Shown here one piece after another: positions 16,191-24,830 of a stretch of 64,000 nucleotides of DNA; the first letter of the stretch is position 1; each line of letters starts with the position of its first letter. The stretch lies in the NCBI RefSeq assembly GCF_003427025.1, contig NZ_QVAI01000004.1:124001-188000 (forward strand), in the 5' to 3' direction. Origin of the DNA: Jiangella endophytica (GTDB lineage Bacteria; Actinomycetota; Actinomycetes; Jiangellales; Jiangellaceae). The notes beneath the pieces are model-generated. The model ran no database searches, was not told where the DNA came from, and worked only from the letters and a program-made list of their open reading frames with translations. The position numbers were made by a program, and so were the translations under genes.

Positions 16191-16283
16191 GAAAGTGCCT
16201 CCTTCCGCTGACCGGCATAGTCACACATCATGGCGTCAGTAACAAGTCGTGCACCAAGGACACGAACAGAAACTGAGGACGCC

Positions 16284-17693
16284 GTGACGACCCTGACCAA
16301 CCAGCCGACCGCGAGAACCGCTCCGGGCGCCGCCGCGCTCGGGCTGCTCGCGCTGGCGCACTTCATCGTCTCCGTCGACTTCAACATCGTGTACATCGCG
16401 TTGCCGGAGATCGGCCGCGAGGTCGGCTTCACCGCTCAGTCGCTGCAGTGGGTGGTGAGCGCCTACGCACTCGGCTTCGGCGGGTTCCTGCTGCTCGGCG
16501 GCCGGCTGGTGGACCGGCTCGGGGCGCGGCGGATCTTCGTCGCCGGGGCGGCGTGGTTCGGCGTCGCGTCGGTTCTGGGGCTGGTGGCGACGGCGCCAGG
16601 CCTGCTGGTCGCGGCCCGGGCGCTGCAGGGGATCGGCGCCGCGCTGCTGTTCCCGGCGACGCTGGCCCTGGTCAACACCCGGTTCGCGGCGGGTGCCGAG
16701 CGCACGCGCGCGCTGGCCGTCTGGGGCGTCGCCGGCGCGTCCGGAGCGCTCGCCGGCGGCGGCGCGGGTGGCGTGCTGACCAGCGTGTTCGGCTGGCAGT
16801 CGGTGTTCGGCGTGATGGTGCCGCTCACGGTGGCCGCCGCCCTGGCGGCGCCGCGGCTGCTGGCGGCCGACGCCGTGCGGCACGTGCGGCTGTCCGGCAT
16901 CGACGTCCCCGGGGCGGTGACGGCGACGGCCGGCTCGCTGCTGGTGGTGTTCGGCCTGGTCAGTGGCCCGGAGGCGGGCTGGACGTCGGCGCGGGCGGGC
17001 GGTGCCGTGCTCGCCGGGGTGGCGCTGATCGGCGTCTTCCTGCTCATCGAGGCCCGCACGCGGACGCCGCTACTGCCGTTGCGACTGCTCCGGCACCGCA
17101 CGCTCGTCGCCGCGACCGCGCTGATCTTCGTGCTGATGGGCCCGGTCACCGGCCTGCACTACCTGTACACGACGTACCTGCAGGACGTGCTCGGCTACGG
17201 GGCGCTCGCCGCCGGCCTGGGGTTCCTGCCGCAGAGCGCCCTGGCGATGGCCGGCTCGTGGCTGCTGCTCCCGGTGCTGCTGCGCCGCTGGGGCACGCGG
17301 ATGACGCTGGTGGCGGGGACGGCCGGGGTCGCGGTGTCGATCGTCGCGGTGGTCGCGGGGATGTCCGGCGACGGGACGTACTGGGCGCTGCTGCCGGGGC
17401 TGCTGCTGTTCGGCCTGTTCGCGGGGACGGCGTACCCGGCGGTCTTCGCGGCGGTCGGGTCCGAGGTCGACGCCGGTGAGCAGGGCGTCGCGTCCGCACT
17501 CGGGTCGACGGCGCAGCAGGTCGGCGGAGCGATGGGGCTGGCCGTCCTCGTCGCGGTGGCGAACGCGGGCGAGGGGAGCGGGCCCGCCACTGACGCCGTC
17601 GTCGACGGGTTGCAGCGGGCCGGGATGGTCGCCGCGGCGGTGACGCTGCTGGCCACCGTGCTCGCGTGGGGAATCTCGGCGCGCCGGACTTGA
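16284..17693 (+). CDS. MFS drug-resistance-type exporter (14-TM, DHA2-like)
   Basis: 469 residues from GTG 16284 (GAGGA upstream); an ATG at 16230 would add 18 polar residues and intrude on the divergent promoter. The chain opens with FIVSVDFNIVYIALPEIGREVG, the DHA2 motif region, followed by the motif A loop GGRLVDRLGARR and about 14 membrane segments. Probable proton-coupled efflux of an organic compound. Divergent from the HxlR regulator, and its stop codon lies within a MerR-type operator that precedes the next exporter. Confidence 0.87.
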   Translation: MTTLTNQPTARTAPGAAALGLLALAHFIVSVDFNIVYIALPEIGREVGFTAQSLQWVVSAYALGFGGFLLLGGRLVDRLGARRIFVAGAAWFGVASVLGLVATAPGLLVAARALQGIGAALLFPATLALVNTRFAAGAERTRALAVWGVAGASGALAGGGAGGVLTSVFGWQSVFGVMVPLTVAAALAAPRLLAADAVRHVRLSGIDVPGAVTATAGSLLVVFGLVSGPEAGWTSARAGGAVLAGVALIGVFLLIEARTRTPLLPLRLLRHRTLVAATALIFVLMGPVTGLHYLYTTYLQDVLGYGALAAGLGFLPQSALAMAGSWLLLPVLLRRWGTRMTLVAGTAGVAVSIVAVVAGMSGDGTYWALLPGLLLFGLFAGTAYPAVFAAVGSEVDAGEQGVASALGSTAQQVGGAMGLAVLVAVANAGEGSGPATDAVVDGLQRAGMVAAAVTLLATVLAWGISARRT

Positions 17694-17712
17694 CCTCAAC
17701 CTTTGTTGAGGT
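17690..17712 (+). promoter_or_regulatory. MerR-type operator/promoter ahead of the second MFS exporter
   Basis: A perfect 20-bp inverted repeat ACCTCAACCTTTGTTGAGGT (17693-17712, 8-bp arms, 4-nt centre) begins inside a -35-like TTGACC (17690-17695). Inverted repeats of the CCTCAA...TTGAGG kind sitting in the spacer of a TTGACC promoter are the hallmark of MerR/SoxR-family activation. The downstream ATG is only 16 nt away with no Shine-Dalgarno, suggesting a leaderless message. No merR gene is in the window, so the regulator acts from elsewhere. Confidence 0.6.
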
Positions 17713-17727
17713 ATTTGACTCGTCGGC

Positions 17728-19338
17728 ATGACGATCGAACCGCGTACCGAGACCGATCACCCGCCGCCGCGCGCGGGTGCCAAGGAATGGACCGCACTGG
17801 CCGTCCTGAGCCTACCGGCGATGCTCGTGATCATGGACCTGACGGTGCTGCACCTGGCCGTTCCGCACCTGAGCGCCGACCTGGCGCCGTCAGCGTCGCA
17901 ACTGCTCTGGATCACCGACATCTACGGGTTCCTCATCGCCGGCTTCCTGATCACGATGGGGTCGCTGGGCGACCGGATCGGACGTCGGAAGCTGCTGCTC
18001 ATCGGCGGCGCGGCCTTCGGCCTGGCGTCGGTCCTGTCCGCGTACGCGAGCAGCGCGGAGATGCTGATCGCGGCCCGCGCGCTCATGGGGATCGCCGGCG
18101 CGACGCTCATGCCGTCGACCCTGTCGCTGATCCGCAACATGTTCCTCGACGACCGGCAGCGGACCACCGCGATCTCGCTGTGGATGATGAGCTTCATGGT
18201 CGGCGGCTCGATCGGGCCGCTGGTCGGCGGGGCACTGCTGGAGGCGTTCTGGTGGGGCTCGGTGTTCCTCGTCGGTGTGCCGGTGATGGTGCTGCTGCTG
18301 GTCGCAGGGCCGATCCTGCTGCCGGAGTACCGCGACCCCCGCTCCGGCCGGCTCGACCTGCTCAGCGCGGTGCTGCTGCTGGCTGCCGTCCTGCCGGTGA
18401 TCTACGGGATCAAGAAGCTCGCCTCCGACGGCTTCGGCTGGCTGCTGGTCGCCGCGATCGCGGTCGGGCTGACGTTCGCCGTGCTGTTCGTGCGGCGGCA
18501 GCGGACGCTGGACGACCCGCTCATCGACATCGAGCTGTTCCGGAACCGCGCGTTCGGCGCGACGCTCGGCGTGATGACGACGGCGACGTTCGCGATGATG
18601 GGGCTGAACCTGTTCGTCATGCAGTACCTGCAGCTCGTGCACGGGCTGTCGCCGTTCCGCGCCGGGCTGTGGGTACTGCCGATGACCGGCGCGATGATGA
18701 TCGGGATGATGTTCGCGCCGCTGCTCGCGGCCCGGTTCCGGCCGGGGTACGTGATCGCCGGCGGGTTGCTGGTCAGCGCCGTCGGCATCGTGATGGTGAC
18801 GCAGATCGACGGCTCGTCCGGGTTCGGCATGCTGATCGCCGGGACGTGCGTCATGGCCGCCGGGTTCACGCCACCGGCCGCGCTCGGCACCGACCTGGTG
18901 ATCCGGGCGGCGCCGCCGGAGAAGGCCGGCGCGGCGTCGGCCGCGTCGGAGACGAGCAACGAGCTCGGTGGCGCTCTCGGCCTGGCGATCCTCGGGAGTG
19001 TCGGTACCGCCGTCTACCGTTCGGGCATGAGCGATTCCCTGCCCTCCGAACTGTCCGGCGACGCCGCCGCGACGGCCGGCGACACCCTGGCCGGCGCTAC
19101 CGCGGTGGCAGCGGCACTGCCCGACTCCGTCGGCGGCCCGCTGCTCGACGCCGCGCGCGCCGCGTTCACCGACGGGCTGCAGACCACGGCCGTGGTCAGC
19201 GCGCTGACGGTGCTGGCCGGTGCGGTCCTCGCGGCGGTGCTGCTGCGCCGCGTCGGCGGGCCCGATGTCGAGCCGGCGTCCGGTGGCGAGGCCGAGCCCG
19301 CCGCCGTCGTCGTCCGTCCCGAGGAGGCGCCGGCCTGA
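17728..19338 (+). CDS. MFS transporter, EmrB/QacA (DHA2) family
   Basis: 536 residues, 14 predicted membrane segments. MDLTVLHLAVPHLSADL matches the DHA2 TM1 motif (an Asp-containing version of LDxTVVNVALP), GSLGDRIGRRKLL is motif A, and GSIGPLVGGALLE is motif C of antiporters. Proton-driven efflux of drugs or cationic metabolites is expected. It carries a C-terminal Ala/Glu-rich tail. The stop overlaps the next gene's start by one base (TGATG), so it is co-translated with an ABC half-transporter. Likely controlled by the MerR-type box just upstream. Confidence 0.9.
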   Translation: MTIEPRTETDHPPPRAGAKEWTALAVLSLPAMLVIMDLTVLHLAVPHLSADLAPSASQLLWITDIYGFLIAGFLITMGSLGDRIGRRKLLLIGGAAFGLASVLSAYASSAEMLIAARALMGIAGATLMPSTLSLIRNMFLDDRQRTTAISLWMMSFMVGGSIGPLVGGALLEAFWWGSVFLVGVPVMVLLLVAGPILLPEYRDPRSGRLDLLSAVLLLAAVLPVIYGIKKLASDGFGWLLVAAIAVGLTFAVLFVRRQRTLDDPLIDIELFRNRAFGATLGVMTTATFAMMGLNLFVMQYLQLVHGLSPFRAGLWVLPMTGAMMIGMMFAPLLAARFRPGYVIAGGLLVSAVGIVMVTQIDGSSGFGMLIAGTCVMAAGFTPPAALGTDLVIRAAPPEKAGAASAASETSNELGGALGLAILGSVGTAVYRSGMSDSLPSELSGDAAATAGDTLAGATAVAAALPDSVGGPLLDAARAAFTDGLQTTAVVSALTVLAGAVLAAVLLRRVGGPDVEPASGGEAEPAAVVVRPEEAPA

Positions 19339-21266
19339 TGAGCATGGAAGTCACCGCATGGAACGCGCTCTACAACGCCATGCACACGCAGGAGGACACC
19401 CGGCCGTTCTCGCGGGCCACCCTGCGCCGCATCTTCGGGTTCGCGCAGCCACACCGGCGTTACCTGGTCGCGTTCATGCTGCTCAGCGTCGTGACGGCGG
19501 TCCTCGCGGTGGCCACGCCGGTGCTCGCCGGCCGGGTCGTCGATGCCATCATCGGCGGCTCGACGCAGCGCTACGTCGTCGGGCTGGCTGTGGTCATCGC
19601 CGTCATCGCCATCGCCGAGGCCGGGGTCGGGCTGGTGCAGCGCTGGCTGTCGGCCAGCATCGGCGAGGGCCTGATCCTCGACCTGCGCCAGTCGGTCTTC
19701 GATCACGTGCAGAAGATGCCGGTCGCGTTCTTCACCCGCACGCGCACCGGCGCACTGGTCAGCCGGCTGAACAACGACGTCATCGGCGCGCAGCGGGCGT
19801 TCAGCGACCTGCTGTCCGGCGTCGTCAGCAACGTCGTCATGCTGGTGCTGGCGCTCGTCGTCATGCTCGGCATCTCGTGGCAGATCACGCTGCTGGCACT
19901 CGTGCTGCTGCCGGTGTTCGTGCTGCCGGCGCGGCGCATGGGCGGCAAGCTCGCGCGGCTCGAGCGCGAGGCGGCCAACCACAACGCCGTCATGGGCACG
20001 CAGATGACCGAGCGGTTCTCCGCGCCCGGCGCCACGCTGGTGAAGCTGTTCAGCCGGCCCGAGCGCGAGTCCGCCGAGTTCGCCGTCCGGGCCCGGCGGG
20101 TCCGCGACATCGGGCTGCGCACCGCCATGGTGCAGTGGATCTTCGTCACGGCGTTGACACTGGTCGGCGCGCTGGCGCTGGCCCTGGTGTACGGGCTGGG
20201 CGGGTTCTACGCGCTGCGCGACGAGCTCGACGCGGGCGCGGTCGTATCCATGGCGCTGCTGCTCACGCGGCTCTACGCACCGCTGACCGCGCTGGCCAGC
20301 GCGCGGGTCGAGGTGATGAGCGCGCTGGTCAGCTTCGCCCGGGTGTTCGAGGTGCTCGACCTCAAGCCGCTCATCCAGGAGAAGCCCGACGCACGAGCCG
20401 TGCCCGACGGCCCCGTCTCCGTCGAGTTCGACGACGTGCACTTCAGCTATCCGGCGGCGTCGGAGGTCTCGATCGCCTCCCTCGAGGAGGTCGCCATGCT
20501 CGACACTCGCGGCGGCGACGAGGTGCTGCACGGCGTCTCGTTCACGGCCGCGCCGGGCGAGATGGTGGCGCTCGTCGGGTCGTCCGGCGCCGGGAAGTCG
20601 ACCATCGCCCAGCTGCTGCCGCGCCTCTACGACGTCGACTCCGGCGCCGTGCGGATCGGCGGGGTCGACGTGCGCGACCTCACGACCGCGTCGGTGCGGG
20701 CGACGCTGGGCATGGTGACCCAGGACGGCCACCTGTTCCACGAGTCCATTCGCGAGAACCTGCTCATCGCGCGGCCGTCGGCCACCGACGACGAGTTGTG
20801 GGACGTGCTGCGCCGGTCCAGGCTCGACGCGTTGGTGGCGGCGCTGCCCGACGGGCTCGACACCGTCGTGGGGGAGCGCGGCTACCGGCTCTCCGGCGGC
20901 GAGCGGCAGCGGCTGACCATCGCGCGGCTGCTGCTGGCCCGGCCGCGCGTGGTGATCCTCGACGAGGCGACGGCGCACCTCGACTCCACCTCGGAGGCGG
21001 CGGTGCAGGAGGCGCTCGGCGAGGCACTCGTGGGACGGACCGCCGTCGTCATCGCGCACCGGCTGTCGACCATCCGAGCGGCCGACCAGATCCTTGTCAT
21101 CGAGGCCGGCCGCGTCGTCGAGCGAGGTGCGCATCCGGAGCTGCTGGCGGCGGGTGGCCGCTACGCGCAGCTCTACCGGACCCAGTTCGACCAGCCCGCC
21201 GCCGACGCTGCGGCGGCCGCCGGCGGGGCTCAGGCAGTGGCCGCGGAGGAGGTGGCACCGCGCTGA
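19338..21266 (+). CDS. ABC exporter half-transporter (fused membrane domain and ATPase)
   Basis: 642 residues. N-terminal type-I exporter membrane domain with six helices (about 40-330), then the nucleotide-binding domain: Walker A GSSGAGKST (about 414), signature LSGGERQR (about 518), Walker B VVILDEAT (about 538) and the H-loop IAHRLST. An insertion SEVSIASLEEVAMLDTRGGD separates the first NBD strand from Walker A. Works as homodimer or with another half, exporting a lipid, peptide or drug. GAGGAGG lies 10 nt before the start. Its last 37 nt overlap the convergent esterase gene. Confidence 0.9.
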   Translation: MSMEVTAWNALYNAMHTQEDTRPFSRATLRRIFGFAQPHRRYLVAFMLLSVVTAVLAVATPVLAGRVVDAIIGGSTQRYVVGLAVVIAVIAIAEAGVGLVQRWLSASIGEGLILDLRQSVFDHVQKMPVAFFTRTRTGALVSRLNNDVIGAQRAFSDLLSGVVSNVVMLVLALVVMLGISWQITLLALVLLPVFVLPARRMGGKLARLEREAANHNAVMGTQMTERFSAPGATLVKLFSRPERESAEFAVRARRVRDIGLRTAMVQWIFVTALTLVGALALALVYGLGGFYALRDELDAGAVVSMALLLTRLYAPLTALASARVEVMSALVSFARVFEVLDLKPLIQEKPDARAVPDGPVSVEFDDVHFSYPAASEVSIASLEEVAMLDTRGGDEVLHGVSFTAAPGEMVALVGSSGAGKSTIAQLLPRLYDVDSGAVRIGGVDVRDLTTASVRATLGMVTQDGHLFHESIRENLLIARPSATDDELWDVLRRSRLDALVAALPDGLDTVVGERGYRLSGGERQRLTIARLLLARPRVVILDEATAHLDSTSEAAVQEALGEALVGRTAVVIAHRLSTIRAADQILVIEAGRVVERGAHPELLAAGGRYAQLYRTQFDQPAADAAAAAGGAQAVAAEEVAPR

Positions 21267-22510
21267 GCCGCTGACCCGTCGGCGGTGGCGACCACCCACG
21301 CGACGAACGCCTCGACACCGTCGATCACGGCCTCGTGCCGCACGGAGCGGAACAGGTCGAAGGCGTGCTGCGCGCCGGGGAGCTCGGCATAGACGACCGG
21401 GTTCGGCGAGGCCGACCGCAGGTGCTCGACGAACTCCCGCGCGGCGGCGACGGGCACCAGGGAGTCGCGGTCGCCGTGCGCCACGAAGACCGGCGGCGCG
21501 CCGTCGGCGGCGTAGCCGAGCGGCGACGACACCGGCTGGTCGGCCGGGCCCATGCCGTAGTAGTGCCCGTAGTAGCCGTACAGGCAGATCGCCGCCAGCA
21601 CTGGCGGGCCGTCGGCCGTGCTAGCGGCGGCGACCGTGGGGCCGGGCGCGTCGGCAGGGCTGGGCGCATCGGCAGGGGCGGCCGGGGCGGCGGCCGGCTC
21701 GTCGTGCCAGCCGGCGGGTCCGCGCTGGGCCGGCGAGAGCGCACGGACGGCCGCGAGGTGTGCACCGGCGGAGCTGCCGGCCACGATGACGCGCGCGGGG
21801 TCGCCACCGTGGGCCTCGATGTTCGCGCGGACCCAGGCAAGCACCCGGTCCAGGTCGGCGAGGTGGTCGGCGAACGTGGCCTGCGGGCGGAGCCGGTAGT
21901 TCGCGCTGACACCCACGTAGCCGCGGGCGGCGAGCCGGTACAGCATCAGCCGGCCCTCGCGGTTCTTGTGGCCGCTGAAGTAGCCGCCGCCGTGGAGGTA
22001 CACGACCACCGGGGCAGGGGCGCCGGACCGGGGCGTGCGCGGCCGATAGACGTCGAGCAGCTGGCGGCGGCCGGCGTCGCCGTAGCGGAGGTCGCGGCTG
22101 CGCACCACATCGCGGCGGTGCACCCACACGGGCCGCAGCAGGATCGACGGCCACGGGATCGACCAGGCGGCGCGGCCGGCGGCGGTCTCGCCGAGGGCGC
22201 CGGCCACGGCGGCCCGGACGATCCGCGGCGCCGACAGCGCGCGGCGGGCGACCACCACCAGCCCGGCCGCGGACAGCACCGCGGCCCCGACGGCCGCCCA
22301 CGCGCCCGCCGAACCGACGTCGCCCTGAGCGAAGACCAGCGCCGTCGACACCGCGAGCCAGGCGAGCGCCAGGAAGGCGAGCTCGTTGACGAGCAGTCCC
22401 AGGACGAAGCTCACCGGCCCGGCGACCGGGCGGCGGTAGGGAGCCGGTGCCAGCGCCGCCACCGTGCCGACGGCGAGCAGGACGGTCGAGAACAGGTATC
22501 CGTAGGGCAT
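21230..22510 (-). CDS. Membrane-tethered alpha/beta hydrolase (HSL-type esterase)
   Basis: 426 residues. Residues 1-110 contain three hydrophobic segments (membrane anchor); the hydrolase starts near 135. Oxyanion motif HGGG (173-176), nucleophile elbow GSSAG with Ser247, acid Asp in HGDRDSLVP and His in PGAQHAFDL complete a hormone-sensitive-lipase-type triad. A 25-residue Ala/Pro/Asp-rich insert (about 275-300) sits in the cap region. Expected carboxylesterase acting at the membrane. Convergent and overlapping with the ABC exporter; no co-directional partner. Confidence 0.87.
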   Translation of the reverse strand: MPYGYLFSTVLLAVGTVAALAPAPYRRPVAGPVSFVLGLLVNELAFLALAWLAVSTALVFAQGDVGSAGAWAAVGAAVLSAAGLVVVARRALSAPRIVRAAVAGALGETAAGRAAWSIPWPSILLRPVWVHRRDVVRSRDLRYGDAGRRQLLDVYRPRTPRSGAPAPVVVYLHGGGYFSGHKNREGRLMLYRLAARGYVGVSANYRLRPQATFADHLADLDRVLAWVRANIEAHGGDPARVIVAGSSAGAHLAAVRALSPAQRGPAGWHDEPAAAPAAPADAPSPADAPGPTVAAASTADGPPVLAAICLYGYYGHYYGMGPADQPVSSPLGYAADGAPPVFVAHGDRDSLVPVAAAREFVEHLRSASPNPVVYAELPGAQHAFDLFRSVRHEAVIDGVEAFVAWVVATADGSAAQRGATSSAATA

Positions 22511-22640
22511 GCCGCCACGCTAGGGAGCGGGGCGGCCGCGCACCCATGACGGAAGTCACCACCCGGCCGTGAACCTGCGCCGGCCCGGCCGCGGCCACCG
22601 GGTCGAGGCCGCTCGGCGCCCCGGCGCCCCGGCCGCCGGG

Positions 22641-23411
22641 TCAGCCGCGCAGCTGGCGGGCGAGGTCGGCGACGCGGTCGGACCAGACCGGGTCGGCGGC
22701 GGCGTCGCCGGTGACGGTGAGCACGAGGCGCGCGCCGTGGCCGGTGCCCTCGCCCAGCTCCCAGCGCGCACGGGCGCCGTCTGCCGCGGTGTAGGCGAGC
22801 GCCTTCGGCTCGTCGCGCTCCACGACACCATCGGCCGGGGCGGCGGCCAGCCGCTCGATGATCGGCCAGGCGACGTCGGCCGGGGCGGTGAGCTGCCGCT
22901 CGAGCCGGACTCGGGGCACGCCGTCGACGGTGTCGGCCGCGCCGATGCCGAGGCCGAACCGGTCGACGTACGCGTCGTGCTGGGCTGCGGACGGGGAGGC
23001 GTCGACGACCGGCGCGCCGGCGAGCAGCTGGTCGAGTCCGACGAAGCACAGCTCCCAGCCGGAGGCGTAGCTCGCGGCGCCGTGATGGTCGTCGAAGACG
23101 TGGGTGAACTCGAGCCGGCAGCCGTCGCCGTCGTCGTGCAGCTCGAAGCGCAGCAGCTCGCTGGACCAGGTGAACGCGAGTACCCGGCCGGGGGTGGCCT
23201 CGGTGACCTGCCCGTCGACCTGGGGACCGGAGCCGTCGTCGTAGCGGACGTCGCTGCCGGCGACCGCCTCGAACTCGGCCCGGGCCGGGAACCACCGCTC
23301 CATCTGGTCGGGCTCGGTCAGCGCTCGCCAGACCTTGTCGCGCGAGTGCCGGAACCGGCGCTCCATGCGCAGCACGCTGCGGTCGCCGTCGGTGCGCAGG
23401 GTCTCGGTCAT
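22641..23411 (-). CDS. SRPBCC (AHSA1-type) domain protein, two-domain form
   Basis: 256 residues. The first ~150 residues are a clear AHSA1/SRPBCC domain (FRHSRDKVWRALTEPDQMERWFPA ... GRVLAFTWSSELLRFEL ... CRLEFTHVF). The remaining ~100 residues (VRLERQLTAPADVAWPIIE...) look like a second, shorter or decayed copy of the same fold. The fold binds hydrophobic ligands; catalytic role is unknown. Third gene of an ArsR-SRPBCC-SRPBCC operon, with 4-nt ATGA overlap to the gene before it. Confidence 0.85.
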   Translation of the reverse strand: MTETLRTDGDRSVLRMERRFRHSRDKVWRALTEPDQMERWFPARAEFEAVAGSDVRYDDGSGPQVDGQVTEATPGRVLAFTWSSELLRFELHDDGDGCRLEFTHVFDDHHGAASYASGWELCFVGLDQLLAGAPVVDASPSAAQHDAYVDRFGLGIGAADTVDGVPRVRLERQLTAPADVAWPIIERLAAAPADGVVERDEPKALAYTAADGARARWELGEGTGHGARLVLTVTGDAAADPVWSDRVADLARQLRG

Positions 23412-23911
23412 GATTGCTCCTTGTAGATGTTCTGCAGGTCAGTGACGCGTCGCCAGATGTCCCAGTCGATCGGGCGGTCGTCGAGCACGGCGTCGAGGAC
23501 CTCGAGCCCCGCGTGCCAGCCGGCCGCGATGGCCGGGCCGGAGCCGTCGTCGTCGACGGTGTTGACGAAGACGAGCCGGCAGCCGTCGCCGTCGGGGGTC
23601 AGCTCCCAGCGCAGCGTCTCGGCGCCCCACGTGTACTCGAGCAGCCGTGGCGGGTCGACGGCGACGACGCGGCCGGCGACGGGGTCGGGGGCGACGCCGA
23701 AGCGTTCGCGCTGCTCGTCGGTGGGATGGAACCAGACGGTCGCGCCGAGGGTGAGGTCGAGCTCGACGATGGCGGGGAAGCGCCAGCCGCGCAGCTCGGC
23801 GGGGTCGGTGAGCGCCCGCCACACCTTGGCCGGCGGGTGGGCGAACCGGCGCTCGAACCTGATCTCGGCCCGCCCGCCGGCGGTACGGCGCAGGCTGCCC
23901 GGCGCGCTCAC
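23408..23911 (-). CDS. SRPBCC (AHSA1-type) domain protein
   Basis: 167 residues, one SRPBCC domain: FERRFAHPPAKVWRALTDPAELRGW at the start, RLLEYTWGAETLRWELTPDGDGCRLVFVNTV in the middle. GTG 23911 is chosen because it overlaps the ArsR stop by 4 nt (GTGA), the same coupling as at the gene's other end; the longer ORF reads antisense-style Arg/Pro sequence. Same family as the next gene, from which it probably arose by duplication. Small hydrophobic ligand binding is expected. Confidence 0.85.
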   Translation of the reverse strand: MSAPGSLRRTAGGRAEIRFERRFAHPPAKVWRALTDPAELRGWRFPAIVELDLTLGATVWFHPTDEQRERFGVAPDPVAGRVVAVDPPRLLEYTWGAETLRWELTPDGDGCRLVFVNTVDDDGSGPAIAAGWHAGLEVLDAVLDDRPIDWDIWRRVTDLQNIYKEQS

Positions 23912-24222
23912 TCGTCGTCCATGGTGTCGAGGTGCCGCTCCAGGGCGTCGAAGCGGTCGGCCCACATCCAGCGGTACGGCGTCAGCCACGCGTCGATCTC
24001 GGCCAGCGGCTCGGGCCTCAGCTCATACCAGCGGCGCTGGGCCTCGGGGCGGACGGTGACCAGCCCGGCCTCGCGCAGCACCCGCAGGTGCTTGGACGTG
24101 CCGGGCTGCGACAGGCCGATGGCCTCGGTGAGTTCGCCGACCAACCGGGGGCGCTCGCGGAGTAGGTCCAGGATGCGCCTGCGGGCAGGGTCGGCCAGGA
24201 CGACGAACGGTGCGGACGACAT
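23908..24222 (-). CDS. ArsR family transcriptional regulator
   Basis: 104 residues from ATG 24222 (MSSAPFVVLADPARRRILDLL...), the ArsR winged helix with recognition segment LSQPGTSKHLRVLREAGLV. No Cys motif for metals; this is the non-metal subgroup normally paired with SRPBCC genes, as here. A longer in-frame start (24282) would place the palindromic operator inside the gene, so it is rejected. Probably autorepresses the ArsR-SRPBCC-SRPBCC operon. Confidence 0.9.
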   Translation of the reverse strand: MSSAPFVVLADPARRRILDLLRERPRLVGELTEAIGLSQPGTSKHLRVLREAGLVTVRPEAQRRWYELRPEPLAEIDAWLTPYRWMWADRFDALERHLDTMDDE

Positions 24223-24233
24223 GCCATCGAGGT

Positions 24234-24250
24234 TAGCCTCTTGGCTATAT
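24234..24250 (-). promoter_or_regulatory. ArsR-type operator and -10 region
   Basis: TAGCC-TCTT-GGCTA (24234-24247) is a perfect 5-bp-arm palindrome continuing into TATAT, 12 nt ahead of the ArsR start codon. On the minus strand it reads TATATAGCCAAGAGGCTA, so a -10-like TATATA adjoins the operator; repressor binding would block the promoter. Such ATATAGCC-N4-GGCTATAT sites are typical of ArsR/SRPBCC operons. Short spacing implies a leaderless or nearly leaderless transcript. Confidence 0.55.
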
Positions 24251-24557
24251 AACCGCAACCGCATGTTCAGATGTGGCGTCACCGCGAAGGGCCGGCCGTC
24301 CGGGCATCGGCCGTTCGGTCAATACGCGCCACCGCCGAACGGATGAAATTTGCGTTCCAATGCCGCCACAGCGGGTTCGACCAGGGGAAACGCGGCGTGG
24401 CGCGGCTCGTTCGCGTTGCGGCCCCGGCATAGTCGGTAGATCATCGACAAGGCAGGGTTTTCCTCTTCCGGTCGGCCCCGGCCGGGGAGTCTTGGGTGAA
24501 CTCAGATACCCACGGATCGTTGCCAGGGGACGGGCAGCGAGGAGCAGGAGGATCACG
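24251..24557. other. Intergenic region, no gene recognised
   Basis: About 300 bp between the ArsR promoter and the small ORF at 24558. G+C drops slightly in places (GGATGAAATTTGCGTTCCAAT near 24341). No ORF with plausible codon use, no strong hairpin. Probably holds the promoter and leader of the small gene; CAGATAC near 24506 is a weak -10-like word. Confidence 0.5.
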
Positions 24558-24716
24558 ATGTTGCGCCGGGACACGGAGTACGTGTTGACCTGGAACGCAC
24601 AGAACCACAGCTGGCTGGTGCGGCCGATCGAACGCGACGGAAACCAGATCATGCAGATCGGTGGCGGCACCCAGATGGGCGATCCCGCCTGGGCCAAGGC
24701 CGGCTGGGACGACTAG
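24558..24716 (+). CDS. Small hypothetical protein (52 aa)
   Basis: Not recognised. A 52-residue ORF with a strong AGGAGGATCACG ribosome-binding site and G/C in almost every third codon position, both arguing it is real. The protein starts MLRRDTEYVLTWNAQNHSWL and is rich in Trp (4) and Asn/Gln, with no membrane segment or signal peptide and an acidic C-terminus WDD. Monocistronic, with a long leader. Could be a small regulatory or binding protein. Confidence 0.6.
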   Translation: MLRRDTEYVLTWNAQNHSWLVRPIERDGNQIMQIGGGTQMGDPAWAKAGWDD

Positions 24717-24830
24717 GAGCGCGGCGCCCGCCGCGATCCGTCGTCCGGCGACACCCTCCCGGCAGTACACGACGCGGTGCCTGCTGCCCTCCGCCATGAG
24801 CGTGGGGCAGCCGGCACCGCGGCATTTCGG

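Noticed and set aside
16230-16283. Upstream ATG start for the first MFS exporter
   Set aside because: Adds 18 polar residues, lacks a Shine-Dalgarno and would extend into the divergent promoter; GTG 16284 has GAGGA in position.
17703-19337. N-terminal extension (another frame) of the ABC half-transporter
   Set aside because: The extension is an Arg-rich shadow of the MFS gene; the ABC protein starts at ATG 19338 with GAGGAGG.
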